This document shows positions 1-6,442 of a stretch of 18,979 bases of DNA, piece after piece (position 1 is the stretch's first letter; the number at the start of each line of letters is the position of its first letter). The notes beneath the pieces were generated by a model. The model saw only the letters and a program-made list of their open reading frames with translations. It searched no databases and was not told the DNA's origin. Location of the stretch: NCBI GenBank assembly GCA_015233265.1, contig JADFXZ010000023.1, positions 1 to 18,979 of the forward strand, written 5' to 3'. The position numbers and the translations under genes were made by a program. The DNA comes from Nitrospirota bacterium (GTDB taxonomy: Bacteria > Nitrospirota > Thermodesulfovibrionia > Thermodesulfovibrionales > Magnetobacteriaceae).

Positions 1-1407
1 ATTGAGGCCGGTTTCCCTATTACGAGCCAGGGGGATTTCGAGGCCGTAAAAAGAATTTCCGATGAGGTCAAAGGCGTCACCATATGCGGCCTTGCGCGTG
101 CGGTAGACAAGGACATAGACCGTGTGGCTGAGGCGGTAAAAAGCGCTGAGCGCGGCAGGATTCACATCGTGATAGCCACAAGCGACATTCATTTAAAATA
201 TAAACTAAAGACGGACAGAGATTCAGTGCTTGAGATGTCTGTGAGGGCGGTAAAACACGCGCGTCAATACACAGATGACGTAGAGTTCTCAGCCGAAGAC
301 GCCACGCGCTCAGACTGGGACTACCTCTGCCGCGTCACTCAGGATGTCATAAAGGCGGGGGCAACGACAGTAAATATACCGGATACGGTTGGCTACACTG
401 TCCCGCAGGAATATGGTGAATTAATAGAATATTTGATGAACAATGTGTCTAATATAGATAAGACTGTCCTGTCGATACACTGCCACAATGACTTGGGACA
501 CGCGGTTGCTAACTCCTCGGCGGCCATCCTCAAAGGGGCAGGCCAAGTTGAGTGTACGATAAACGGCATAGGAGAACGCGCGGGAAACGCCTCATTAGAG
601 GAAATAGTAATGACGCTGAAGACAAGGCCCAAGTATTTCGACGCCGACACAAGGATAAATACGCGTGAGATATATAAGACAAGCCGCATGGTCTCAAGAA
701 TTACCGGCATGACCGTTCAGCCCAATAAGGCCATCATAGGAGACAATGCCTTCGCCCATGAATCCGGCATACATCAGGACGGGTTTCTAAAGGAGCGCTC
801 CACGTACGAAATCCTCAACCCCGAGGAGATAGGCATTCCAAGCAGCAAACTTATTCTTGGCAAGCACTCCGGGCGTCACGCATTTAAAGACAGGCTTTCC
901 GCGCTTGGGTTTGCGTCCCTTACGGATGATGAGATAAATAAGGCATTTGAGCGCTTTAAGGCGCTTTCCGACCAGAAAAAACACGTATTCGACGAGGATA
1001 TTGAGGCACTCATAACCAGTGAGATAACAAGCAAATGCGAGGCATACTGCCTGGTATCATTACACGTGGTAAGCGGTACGCAGCTGGAGCCGCTTGCAAA
1101 GATAAAGCTGACTGTCAAGGGCGAGCTAAAGGAAATGGAGAGCGCCGGTGACGGCCCTGTTGATGCGGTTTATAACGCGATTAAGGCATTAACGGGGACT
1201 CAGAGCGAACTGAAAAAATATGAGATAAAAAGCATAACCGGCGGCACGGACGCCTTGGGTGATGTGGTAGTAATGCTGGAGGAAGACGGCCGAGTAGTGC
1301 GCGGCGGCGCCTCAGACCCGGACATAATCGTCGCATCGGCCAAGGCGTATATCAATGCCCTTAATAAACTGGCCGGCATAAATAGGATAGTCCAAAAAGG
1401 CGTTTAA
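1..1407 (+). CDS. leuA: 2-isopropylmalate synthase, 5' end outside window
   Basis: Condenses acetyl-CoA with 2-oxoisovalerate, the committed step of leucine synthesis; cytosolic. The frame is open from base 1, so the ATG at 124 is internal; the window opens at IEAGFP, a conserved stretch of the TIM-barrel domain, and roughly 40 N-terminal residues are missing. Further family signatures are the metal-binding HCHNDLG, NGIGERAGNASLEE, and HESGIHQDG followed by LILGKHSGRHAF. The last ~120 residues form the LeuA dimer/regulatory domain (GGTDALGDV, ending DIIVASAKAYINALNKL), which is the site of leucine feedback in this family. The 468 visible codons plus the missing part match the usual ~510 residues. 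Citramalate or homocitrate synthase are relatives, but the HESGIHQDG and C-terminal pattern favours LeuA. No clear terminator follows. leuB lies about 15 kb downstream, and leuC/leuD are not in the window. Confidence 0.93.
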   Translation: MEAGFPITSQGDFEAVKRISDEVKGVTICGLARAVDKDIDRVAEAVKSAERGRIHIVIATSDIHLKYKLKTDRDSVLEMSVRAVKHARQYTDDVEFSAEDATRSDWDYLCRVTQDVIKAGATTVNIPDTVGYTVPQEYGELIEYLMNNVSNIDKTVLSIHCHNDLGHAVANSSAAILKGAGQVECTINGIGERAGNASLEEIVMTLKTRPKYFDADTRINTREIYKTSRMVSRITGMTVQPNKAIIGDNAFAHESGIHQDGFLKERSTYEILNPEEIGIPSSKLILGKHSGRHAFKDRLSALGFASLTDDEINKAFERFKALSDQKKHVFDEDIEALITSEITSKCEAYCLVSLHVVSGTQLEPLAKIKLTVKGELKEMESAGDGPVDAVYNAIKALTGTQSELKKYEIKSITGGTDALGDVVVMLEEDGRVVRGGASDPDIIVASAKAYINALNKLAGINRIVQKGV

Positions 1408-1523
1408 GATTTCAAATTTGCCTGCACGCAATTATTTGTGTCTCTTCTTTTTTATCACAGGGATGTTGAGGAGGAGAAAGTAAATTTGAGGAAGCAAACC
1501 TGGTCGCTTTACAGTTGTCATCA

Positions 1524-1544
1524 TAACTATGTGTACTATAGTTA
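1524..1544. other. Dyad TAACTAT-N7-ATAGTTA
   Basis: Perfect 7-bp arms (1524-1530 and 1538-1544) flank a 7-bp centre, GTGTACT. The size and symmetry resemble a dimeric repressor operator, or a weak hairpin. No gene starts just downstream, so a regulatory role is only a possibility. Confidence 0.3.
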
Positions 1545-1620
1545 GCATGTTATGGACATACAACAAATAATAGACTTACTAGGCAAGCCATACTTTATTG
1601 TTCAGGTTAATTATGGACAG

Positions 1621-1835
1621 CAGGGCAATCGCATTAGAGATTTCCTCCTCTGGATTCGAGCGACAGTGGGAATCTACCTGAACCGTCTAAGAAGAATCAT
1701 CCTGAGCTTGTCGAAGGATTGCCGATGTATGCCGATATGAGATATAAAGGAGCATCCTTCGACAAGCTCAGGATGATTCAAATATTCTTACATATATAGA
1801 ACACGTTAGATATTATTTCAAATGCGTTTGCCCTG
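1621..1835. mobile_element. MITE-like non-coding insertion with 10-11 bp target duplication
   Basis: The 215-bp segment is bounded by imperfect terminal inverted repeats: 16 bp at 1621-1636 (beginning CAGGGCAATCGCATT) against 1820-1835 (complement beginning CAGGGCAAACGCATT), with 14 of 16 matching. Immediately outside both ends lies TTATGGACAG, extending to TTATGGACAGC at 1611-1621 and 1836-1846; this is the expected look of a target-site duplication. There is no transposase inside, so it would need to be mobilised in trans. A 10-11 bp duplication is typical of IS4-type elements, but the parent family is inferred. A third TTATGGACA at 1550 slightly weakens the duplication reading. The right copy of the direct repeat ends two bases beyond the dgt stop codon. 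Confidence 0.5.
1694..1779. repeat. 26-bp inverted repeat with CCTGAGCTTGTCGAAGGA core
   Basis: The two 26-bp arms, 1694-1719 and 1754-1779, are exact reverse complements separated by 34 bases. The core is a palindromic intergenic repeat seen in many bacterial genomes. In RNA it would form a long hairpin downstream of dgt on the minus strand and could protect or end that transcript; there is no clear T-run, so it is not called a terminator. It sits inside the larger element at 1621-1835, giving a nested repeat structure. Confidence 0.8.
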
Positions 1836-1848
1836 TTATGGACAGCTC

Positions 1849-2883
1849 CTAAAAGACAGTCCAGCGCTGAGGTATAAATATCTTCTCAAAATTCATAAGC
1901 GCGAAACGGTCTGTCATCCCAGCTATGAAATCACAGACATGGGTAAGCAGCTCATCGGGCTTACCATCGCTGCAGTTGGGAACAAGCTCCGGGTGTTCAC
2001 AGTAATATTTATAAAGGCTCTCTACGATGTTCTCAGCCTTATGAAATTCCTCTTTCAGTTTAGCGCTTTCATAAACCCGCAAATAGAGGAAGGCGCGCAG
2101 TTGATTTACGGCGGTCATAATGGCCTCACTCATGGTAATCTTCTGCAGTCCCGCCTCCAATGTGTTATAAATCAAATCACTGACCATCGTGTCAATGCGC
2201 TTGGCGTGAGATTTCCCGAGGATAGAGAGGAGTTCCTCCGGTATATCTTTCATATGAATCACCTCAGCCCTTAGAGCGTCGTCAAGGTCGTGGTTGACGT
2301 AGGCGATAACGTCTGAGATGCGAACGACTTGTCCTTCGAGCGTGTCTGCCATATCTTTTGGGGAGTCTGAGAGAATCTTGCCCATGCCCTTTGAGTGCTT
2401 GATAATGCCGTTTCTGACCTCGTAGGTGAGATTGAGGCCAGCGCCGTTTTTCTCGAGGACATCGACTACGCGCAGGCTCTGGACGTAGTGGTCAAAGCCG
2501 CCGGGGTGAATCTTTCTCAGCACTGCCTCACCTGCGTGCCCAAAGGGGGTGTGGCCAAGGTCGTGACCCAGGGCAATGGCCTCTGTGAGGTCTTCGTTGA
2601 GCCTGAGGGCGCGCGAGATAGTGCGCGAGATTTGGGCTACTTCGAGGACGTGCGTGAGGCGGGTTCTATAATGGTCTCCCTTTGGGGCAAGAAACACCTG
2701 TGTCTTGTGTTTGAGGCGTCTGAAGGATTTGCAGTGAATAATCCTGTCTCTGTCGCGTTGAAAGCAGGTTCTAATATCGCCCTCTTTCTCTGGGGTCTGG
2801 CGTCCTTTTGTGTTGGAGCTTTGGCAGGCGCGCGCGTGCAGTGTCTGTTTTTCTATCGCCTCGGTCTGTTGTCTGACCATCAT
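1849..2883 (-). CDS. dgt: dGTPase-like deoxynucleotide triphosphohydrolase (HD family)
   Basis: Predicted to cleave dGTP or other dNTPs to nucleoside plus triphosphate, affecting dNTP pools; cytosolic. The order of motifs matches the short Dgt-like class: GRQTPEKEGDIRTCFQRDRD near the N-terminus, FRRLKHKTQVF, then the HD metal site RLTHVLEV with ALGHDLGHTPFGHAG, and a later SDVIAYVNHDLDDA. I chose the ATG at 2883 (344 aa) over 2895: family proteins begin near VRQQTEA, and GAGGT precedes it by five bases. This start lies one base after the rmuC TAA, so the two genes form a minus-strand operon with likely translational coupling. The C-terminus looks intact even though a MITE-like repeat abuts the stop. 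Exact substrate preference cannot be told from sequence. Confidence 0.9.
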   Translation of the reverse strand: MMVRQQTEAIEKQTLHARACQSSNTKGRQTPEKEGDIRTCFQRDRDRIIHCKSFRRLKHKTQVFLAPKGDHYRTRLTHVLEVAQISRTISRALRLNEDLTEAIALGHDLGHTPFGHAGEAVLRKIHPGGFDHYVQSLRVVDVLEKNGAGLNLTYEVRNGIIKHSKGMGKILSDSPKDMADTLEGQVVRISDVIAYVNHDLDDALRAEVIHMKDIPEELLSILGKSHAKRIDTMVSDLIYNTLEAGLQKITMSEAIMTAVNQLRAFLYLRVYESAKLKEEFHKAENIVESLYKYYCEHPELVPNCSDGKPDELLTHVCDFIAGMTDRFALMNFEKIFIPQRWTVF

Positions 2884-2884
2884 A

Positions 2885-4285
2885 TTATACCTCATCCGCT
2901 GAGTATAAAGGGCCTGATAATAAACTGGAAGGCTCGTGAGTTATCTCCTGTGGTGCGGCTGTCTCATCTGCAACTGCAACGCCAAGGTCTTTGAATTTCC
3001 TCAACGTGGGCAGAAGTCGCTTGTCTACAGAAGAGACGACGGCGTTATAGCCATCGACAGATTTCTTAATACCCTTACCTAACTCAGCTAGATATTTAAC
3101 GAAGACATTTGACCGCTCGTAAAGCTCTTTAGCGGCCTTAGCAATTAATTCGGCATTTTTAGCCATTTGCTCCTGCCGCCAACCAAAGGCAATGGCGCGC
3201 AACAGGGCTATCAGCGTAAACGGCGTAGAGATGATTATCCTCTTTGAAGCGGCATCCTCAAGCAACGCAATATCATACTCAAGCGCGGCGCTAAAGAATG
3301 ACTCACCGGGCAGGAACAAGACGACAAACTCCGGAGATTTCTTAAACTGCTCCCAGTATGACTTATTGGCAAGGCGCTCCATGTGGTCTCTGACGTGGCG
3401 GGCGTGTTTTTTTAACAATTCTATTCTGTTCTCATCCGGTGTGTCTGAAGAGATGGCCTCAATATAGGCAATGAGAGATACCTTTGAATCTATGACAATA
3501 TCCCTGTTTGACGGCAGATGCACTATCATATCCGGCCTTAGACGCCCTGTGTCGGTAGTGACGGAGGTTTGCAGATTAAAGTCGCAGTGCTCTGCCATGC
3601 CGGCAAGCTCTACAGTTCTTTTGAGTTGAGTCTCCCCCCAGCGTCCTCTGATTTGTGGGTTTTTAAGGGCGGTTGCAAGATTGGATGTCTCCTTTTGAAG
3701 CTGCTGATTTGAAAGCACGATGTTCTGAATATGAGTGGCAAGGCTGCCGTGGTCTCTGTCCCATTTGGATTGCAGTTTTTGAATTTGCTCCTCGTACTTT
3801 TTCAGGGTCTCTGTCAGAGGGGAGACAAGTCCTTGGATTATCTGCTGATGAATGCCGAGATTTCCCTTTGTCTCTGAGAGGATTTTATCGAGATGCTCAG
3901 AGGCGCGTGTGACAAAGTCCTCGTTCGCGCTCTTGAGCGCCGCCCCAGACAGCGCGGTAAAGGTGTCGGTGAGGTCTTTTTTTGCAGATTCGATTAGGAG
4001 TTGCTGCGACCTAAGATTCTCTTCTGAGGCAATAAGTTTGGTCTGCAAGACGGCGTGGGACTGGCGTGTGTCGGCAAGGTCATCTCTAAGCGATAGAATT
4101 TCATTGTTTTTATCGAAAATCTGAGCTTTAAGAGAGTTAAGCTCAGCGGAGACAGCCCTTATATCCCCTTCGAGGGTGGAGCATTTCAAATAATGCTCAC
4201 CAAGCAGCCTGCGGCTGACAATAAGCCACGCCACAACGCCGCCAATAAAGAGACCAACAATAAATATAACGATTTGGGTTAACAT
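2885..4285 (-). CDS. rmuC: RmuC-family DNA recombination-limiting protein
   Basis: RmuC proteins are membrane-anchored, coiled-coil proteins with a nuclease-like core, known in E. coli for limiting rearrangement at inverted repeats. The start chosen is ATG 4285 (466 aa), because it begins directly with a transmembrane helix (residues ~3-24, IVIFIVGLFIGGVVAWLIV); the longer frame back to 4459 is unsupported and runs through the divergent promoter region. A long coiled coil (about residues 30-200) is followed by the conserved core: GRWGETQLKRTVELAGM, RPDMIVHLP, the DSKVSLIAY strand, VVLFLPGESFFSAAL and TPFTLIALLRAIAFGW. The Shine-Dalgarno is weak (GGCTG). dgt follows after one base. A TATAAT promoter lies just upstream on the same strand. 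Confidence 0.9.
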   Translation of the reverse strand: MLTQIVIFIVGLFIGGVVAWLIVSRRLLGEHYLKCSTLEGDIRAVSAELNSLKAQIFDKNNEILSLRDDLADTRQSHAVLQTKLIASEENLRSQQLLIESAKKDLTDTFTALSGAALKSANEDFVTRASEHLDKILSETKGNLGIHQQIIQGLVSPLTETLKKYEEQIQKLQSKWDRDHGSLATHIQNIVLSNQQLQKETSNLATALKNPQIRGRWGETQLKRTVELAGMAEHCDFNLQTSVTTDTGRLRPDMIVHLPSNRDIVIDSKVSLIAYIEAISSDTPDENRIELLKKHARHVRDHMERLANKSYWEQFKKSPEFVVLFLPGESFFSAALEYDIALLEDAASKRIIISTPFTLIALLRAIAFGWRQEQMAKNAELIAKAAKELYERSNVFVKYLAELGKGIKKSVDGYNAVVSSVDKRLLPTLRKFKDLGVAVADETAAPQEITHEPSSLLSGPLYSADEV

Positions 4286-4295
4286 CAGCCAATGA

Positions 4296-4325
4296 ATTAT
4301 AATGAATAGCGCGGGGTTATCACAA
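4296..4325 (-). promoter_or_regulatory. Predicted promoter for rmuC-dgt
   Basis: Read on the minus strand, TTGTGA (4325-4320) and a perfect TATAAT (4301-4296) are separated by 18 bases, ending ten bases before the chosen rmuC ATG. That leaves almost no leader. The -10 is strong and the -35 matches 4 of 6. Confidence 0.45.
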
Positions 4326-4391
4326 GTAAAAAAACACGCGGGAATTGGCTGGCAAGGGACTCGATGCTCAGTGTATACCCATTTTCTGTTG

Positions 4392-4420
4392 TTGCATTGG
4401 CGCTGTTTAGTGAGTATAAT
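4392..4420 (+). promoter_or_regulatory. Predicted promoter for the PAS remnant / HD-GYP pair
   Basis: A perfect TATAAT (4415-4420) is preceded by TTGCAT (4392-4397) at 17 bases. The -35 is weak. It sits just before the ATG at 4427, so either transcription yields a near-leaderless RNA or the true promoter is elsewhere. It is divergent from the rmuC promoter. Confidence 0.35.
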
Positions 4421-4426
4421 ACATGT

Positions 4427-4723
4427 ATGCCCAACGAAGACACTCTGACTGACGACCATGTAGAATATGAGGCGCAGAGGTTCAAATCTATCGTAGAGTC
4501 CTCAGATGACTCGATAATAAGCAGAAACCTCAAGGGTATTATTCAGGTCTGGAATCGCGAGGCTGAAAAGATTTTTGGTTATACAGCACAAGAGGCCATT
4601 GGCAAGCCCATGCTGATATTGATTCCACTACAACCCTTTATGAAGCTAAAGACGGAGGCCGCAATAGGGTGGTGTGTGCTTACTGGTAATCGGAGGATGC
4701 TCTATGGAATCAATAAAAGTTAA
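4427..4723 (+). pseudogene. Remnant of a PAS-GGDEF diguanylate cyclase (internal out-of-frame deletion)
   Basis: The frame from ATG 4427 encodes about 65 residues of a typical PAS sensor domain (RFKSIVESSDDSIISRNLKG, AEKIFGYTAQEAIGKP, LILIP) and then loses all similarity. In the +1 frame, bases 4624-4689 encode TTTLYEAKDGGRNRVV and a TAA stop, which is the characteristic last helix and strand of GGDEF domains (consensus A-D-x-A-L-Y-x-A-K-x-x-G-R-N). The parent gene was therefore probably a PAS-GGDEF cyclic-di-GMP synthase. The second half of PAS and nearly all of GGDEF, including the catalytic motif, were deleted with a junction near 4620-4635. The surviving 98-codon frame overlaps the HD-GYP start by 20 bases. 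It may still supply a translated leader, but cannot make c-di-GMP. Confidence 0.7.
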
Positions 4724-5687
4724 AGACCTTAAAGCAGGCATGTATGTAAAAATATCTGAAGCTTGGCTTAAGCACCCCTTTTTGAGAAACGAGTTCATCA
4801 TTTCAAGCGACAGCCAAATCAGGCAGATAATAGACCACGGCATTGAGATCGTCTCTATAGATCCCACAAAATCGGTGATGTCTATAGAAAACCTCGAAAA
4901 CATAAGCCACAGTGATAAAGACCTTACCCCTCCAACGCGGTGGAACCCCGAAAAACTCATGTCAGCCGACCTTAAAGAGGCAATACAAGATACCAGAATG
5001 GCTAAAGAAGACAAGGCAAAAAGGGTCTATGAGTCATCGCTTCAAATGATGGGAAAGCTGCTTGATAGCCCTACGGCAGAAAATATCAAGCAATCTAAGG
5101 AAGCCATCGCTGACCTGGTTGATATGATTCTAAGAGAACCGGATACCTCTGGTTATTTATTAAACATAACGTTTCACGATTTCTACACGTACACGCACTC
5201 AGTCAATGTAGGGATACTTTCTATTATGGTATCTAAGGAGATATTTAAAAACTCTGACGCCCACGATATGCATGAGCTTGGCGCGGGGTTTTTCCTCCAT
5301 GACATAGGAAAAACCAAAGTACACCCGGAGATAATTAACAAGCCAGGCCGGCTTACGGATGATGAAATGTTTAAGATGCGCACGCACCCCTATCAAGGAT
5401 ATAAAATACTCGAACAGACTAACCAGTTAAGTGAAGAGTGTAAAATAATTGTTATGCAGCACCATGAGCGAGAGAATGGAACTGGCTATCCGCGAAGGCT
5501 GCGTAAGGGTGAAATCCATCCATACGGCAAAATTGGGTGTATATCAGATATCTTTGACGCCTTAACGGCGGAAAGATCATACAAACAAGCCCTTACTCCG
5601 TATGAGGCGCTGAAGCTGATGAAAGAACAGATGATAAATCACTTTGAGGAGGAAATATTTAAGGGCTTCGTACTGTTGTTTAGTTAG
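4704..5687 (+). CDS. HD-GYP domain cyclic-di-GMP phosphodiesterase
   Basis: Predicted to hydrolyse c-di-GMP. The start at ATG 4704 (327 aa) has GGAGGA at 4692-4697 and begins MESIKVKDLKAGMYVKI, the usual opening of the N-terminal DUF3391-type domain; the alternative start at 4674 only adds residues from the upstream remnant. The C-terminal half carries the metal-dependent HD site (THSVNV, then H199-D200 in FFLHDIGKTKVHPE), a THPYQGYKIL segment, QHHERENGTGYP with G261-Y262-P263, and the DIFDALTAERSYK signature. All metal-ligand positions I can recognise are present, so the enzyme looks active. No receiver or transmembrane segment is attached. The preceding gene is the scar of a PAS-GGDEF cyclase, so the pair once held opposing c-di-GMP activities and now only the degrading arm remains. 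Confidence 0.9.
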   Translation: MESIKVKDLKAGMYVKISEAWLKHPFLRNEFIISSDSQIRQIIDHGIEIVSIDPTKSVMSIENLENISHSDKDLTPPTRWNPEKLMSADLKEAIQDTRMAKEDKAKRVYESSLQMMGKLLDSPTAENIKQSKEAIADLVDMILREPDTSGYLLNITFHDFYTYTHSVNVGILSIMVSKEIFKNSDAHDMHELGAGFFLHDIGKTKVHPEIINKPGRLTDDEMFKMRTHPYQGYKILEQTNQLSEECKIIVMQHHERENGTGYPRRLRKGEIHPYGKIGCISDIFDALTAERSYKQALTPYEALKLMKEQMINHFEEEIFKGFVLLFS

Positions 5688-5715
5688 CAGGTGTTGTCGA
5701 CGACGAATATCGTGT

Positions 5716-5745
5716 TTTGCTTTACACTGTTGTGATGGTGTATAC
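5716..5745 (+). promoter_or_regulatory. Possible promoter for the Nif11-type peptide gene
   Basis: TATACT (5740-5745) follows TTGCTT (5716-5721) by 18 bases; an alternative pairing is TTTACA 5720-5725 with TACTTA 5742-5747 at 16. Both are imperfect. It lies 40 bases before the peptide start in a 98-base gap after the HD-GYP gene. Confidence 0.3.
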
Positions 5746-5785
5746 TTAGACCAGACGTAAATATATAAAAAACGGAGGTTATGAA

Positions 5786-6052
5786 ATGTCGATTGAAAGC
5801 GCAAGGTCATTTATGACAAAACTAAACACTGACCTGATATTCAGAAACAAGTTTGCATCGGCCAAAAACGATTCTGAGCGTGATAAATTTGCACAAGAAG
5901 AAGGTTTTGACTTTACAGCAAGTGAGATTCGCGAGGCGATAGATGAGCTTACACGTGCGGCGGGTGGAGGTCACACGTGCCAATGCGGTCACGGGCACGG
6001 ACATGGCAATGGTCATGGACACGACCACGGTCACGGTCATACACATCATTAA
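5786..6052 (+). CDS. Nif11-leader-like small peptide with Cys/His-rich tail
   Basis: This 88-residue protein starts at ATG 5786 with a strong GGAGG at 5774-5778, seven bases upstream. Residues ~1-52 match the Nif11 domain pattern (SIESARSFMTKLNTD, then a charged stretch, AQEEGFDFTASEIREAIDEL). This domain also serves as the leader of NHLP-type RiPP precursors. It is followed by AAGGG, a possible double-glycine processing site. The last ~27 residues consist almost only of Gly and His, with a CQC motif: 11 His and 2 Cys. Mixed CAC/CAT and all four Gly codons argue that the protein sequence is selected, rather than being a fresh DNA slippage product. It could be a metal-binding RiPP precursor, or simply a Ni/Zn/Cu-binding storage protein. 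No modification enzyme or peptidase-exporter is in the window, so the product is unassigned. Confidence 0.75.
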   Translation: MSIESARSFMTKLNTDLIFRNKFASAKNDSERDKFAQEEGFDFTASEIREAIDELTRAAGGGHTCQCGHGHGHGNGHGHDHGHGHTHH

Positions 6053-6086
6053 TCATAGCCGCTGCCACTTCCATATTTTTCTTACG

Positions 6087-6118
6087 GCGGGAATTGAGGA
6101 TTGTCCCCAGATTCCCGC
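6087..6118. repeat. Hairpin GCGGGAAT-N16-ATTCCCGC in a 240-base gap
   Basis: Perfect 8-bp arms (6087-6094 and 6111-6118) flank a 16-base loop holding GGATTGTCCCC. There is no T-run on either side, so an intrinsic terminator is unlikely; it resembles short REP-like intergenic palindromes. Apart from this and the promoter at 6292-6320, I see nothing in 6053-6284. Confidence 0.45.
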
Positions 6119-6284
6119 TAAGAGCATCTCTGCCGACATATTGAGGCAGGAGGCGTTTATAATCCTCTTCTTCTGTGCGTGTGCCAGCAGTTCAAAGACA
6201 TAACGCAAATATTAATAAGGCTCAAAAAAATAAATAAGGGTCATAATTTTATTTCTTCACAGAATTTCCCATATTTAAACAGAC

Positions 6285-6391
6285 TGAATCTATGACAGAA
6301 CTGCGTGAAAATGCTACAATTATACATACGCTGGCAAATCGGAGCCAGGAGGGACAACTATATGAGTGGCAAGACATACAAAACAGGCGTT
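6285..6391 (+). repeat. Copy of the leuB promoter-leader-start region
   Basis: This stretch aligns by eye with 16686-16791, with one single-base indel and roughly 80% identity. It covers promoter, untranslated leader, AGGAGG, ATG and the first ten codons (MSGKTYKTGV here, MSGKTYEIGV in leuB). Identity is highest in the promoter (about 38 of 42) and in the coding part (26 of 30). Similarity stops abruptly after GTT at 6391. Keeping both the coding start and the spacing argues for common descent rather than convergent promoters. Confidence 0.8.
6292..6320 (+). promoter_or_regulatory. Predicted sigma-70-type promoter for the hybrid kinase
   Basis: ATGACA (6292-6297, 5/6 to consensus) and TACAAT (6315-6320, 5/6) are spaced by exactly 17 bases, with an extended -10 TG at 6312-6313. 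The same arrangement occurs before leuB. The ATG at 6292 that would open the longest kinase frame is therefore the -35 box and not a start codon. Confidence 0.7.
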
Positions 6392-6442
6392 TTCAACCGC
6401 GGTGCATGGGAGCACGGCAAGGATTTGAGTCATCACCCATGA
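6362..6442 (+). CDS. 26-residue leader peptide, truncated copy of the LeuB N-terminus
   Basis: ATG 6362 follows AGGAGG (6347-6352) by nine bases. The frame begins MSGKTYKTGV, like LeuB, then diverges (FNRGAWEHGKDLSHHP) and ends at TGA 6440-6442. The stop overlaps the probable kinase ATG at 6439 as ATGA, a classical coupling arrangement. Having the best ribosome site in the region, it is probably translated, and its likely role is to deliver ribosomes to the kinase gene. It has no run of leucine or other regulatory codons, so attenuation is not indicated. Confidence 0.5.
   Translation: MSGKTYKTGVFNRGAWEHGKDLSHHP

Larger units (their letters stand above)
1408..1848. other. Gene-free gap between leuA and dgt, rich in repeats
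   Basis: The 441 bases between the leuA stop and the convergent dgt stop contain no convincing gene. A 62-codon open frame from 1552 is largely made of repeat DNA (its C-terminal IILSLSKD is the translation of a common palindromic repeat). The gap holds a dyad at 1524-1544, three copies of TTATGGACA (1550, 1611, 1836) and a MITE-like element at 1621-1835. A Shine-Dalgarno-like GAGGAGG near 1470 precedes only a roughly 19-codon TTG frame and is not called. Confidence 0.6.

Noticed and set aside
1552..1740. 62-codon plus-strand frame downstream of leuA
   Set aside because: It has no ribosome site, and most of it lies in the MITE-like element; the C-terminal LSLSKD is the translation of a widespread palindromic repeat.
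1822..2994. Long plus-strand frames opposite dgt and rmuC (150 and 199 codons)
   Set aside because: They are antisense shadows of strongly conserved minus-strand genes and encode no recognisable protein.
4286..4459. N-terminal 58-residue extension of RmuC from 4459
   Set aside because: It crosses the divergent promoter region, resembles nothing, and RmuC normally begins at the transmembrane helix found at the 4285 start.
5975..6049. CRISPR- or tandem-repeat-like GGTCAC/GGACAT array
   Set aside because: The short GGN-CAY units are codons of the Gly-His tail, not a non-coding repeat array.
6087..6118. Intrinsic terminator after the Nif11-type gene
   Set aside because: The hairpin has no T-run on either strand; it is kept only as a palindromic repeat.
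5943..6203. 86-codon plus-strand frame overlapping the His-rich tail
   Set aside because: It is a frame shadow of the Gly-His repeat (giving Met/Val/Thr-rich nonsense), with no ribosome site.
6292..6438. 49-residue N-terminal extension of the hybrid kinase
   Set aside because: Its ATG is in the -35 box of the duplicated promoter, and its sequence is non-coding leader plus an overlapping leader peptide in another frame.
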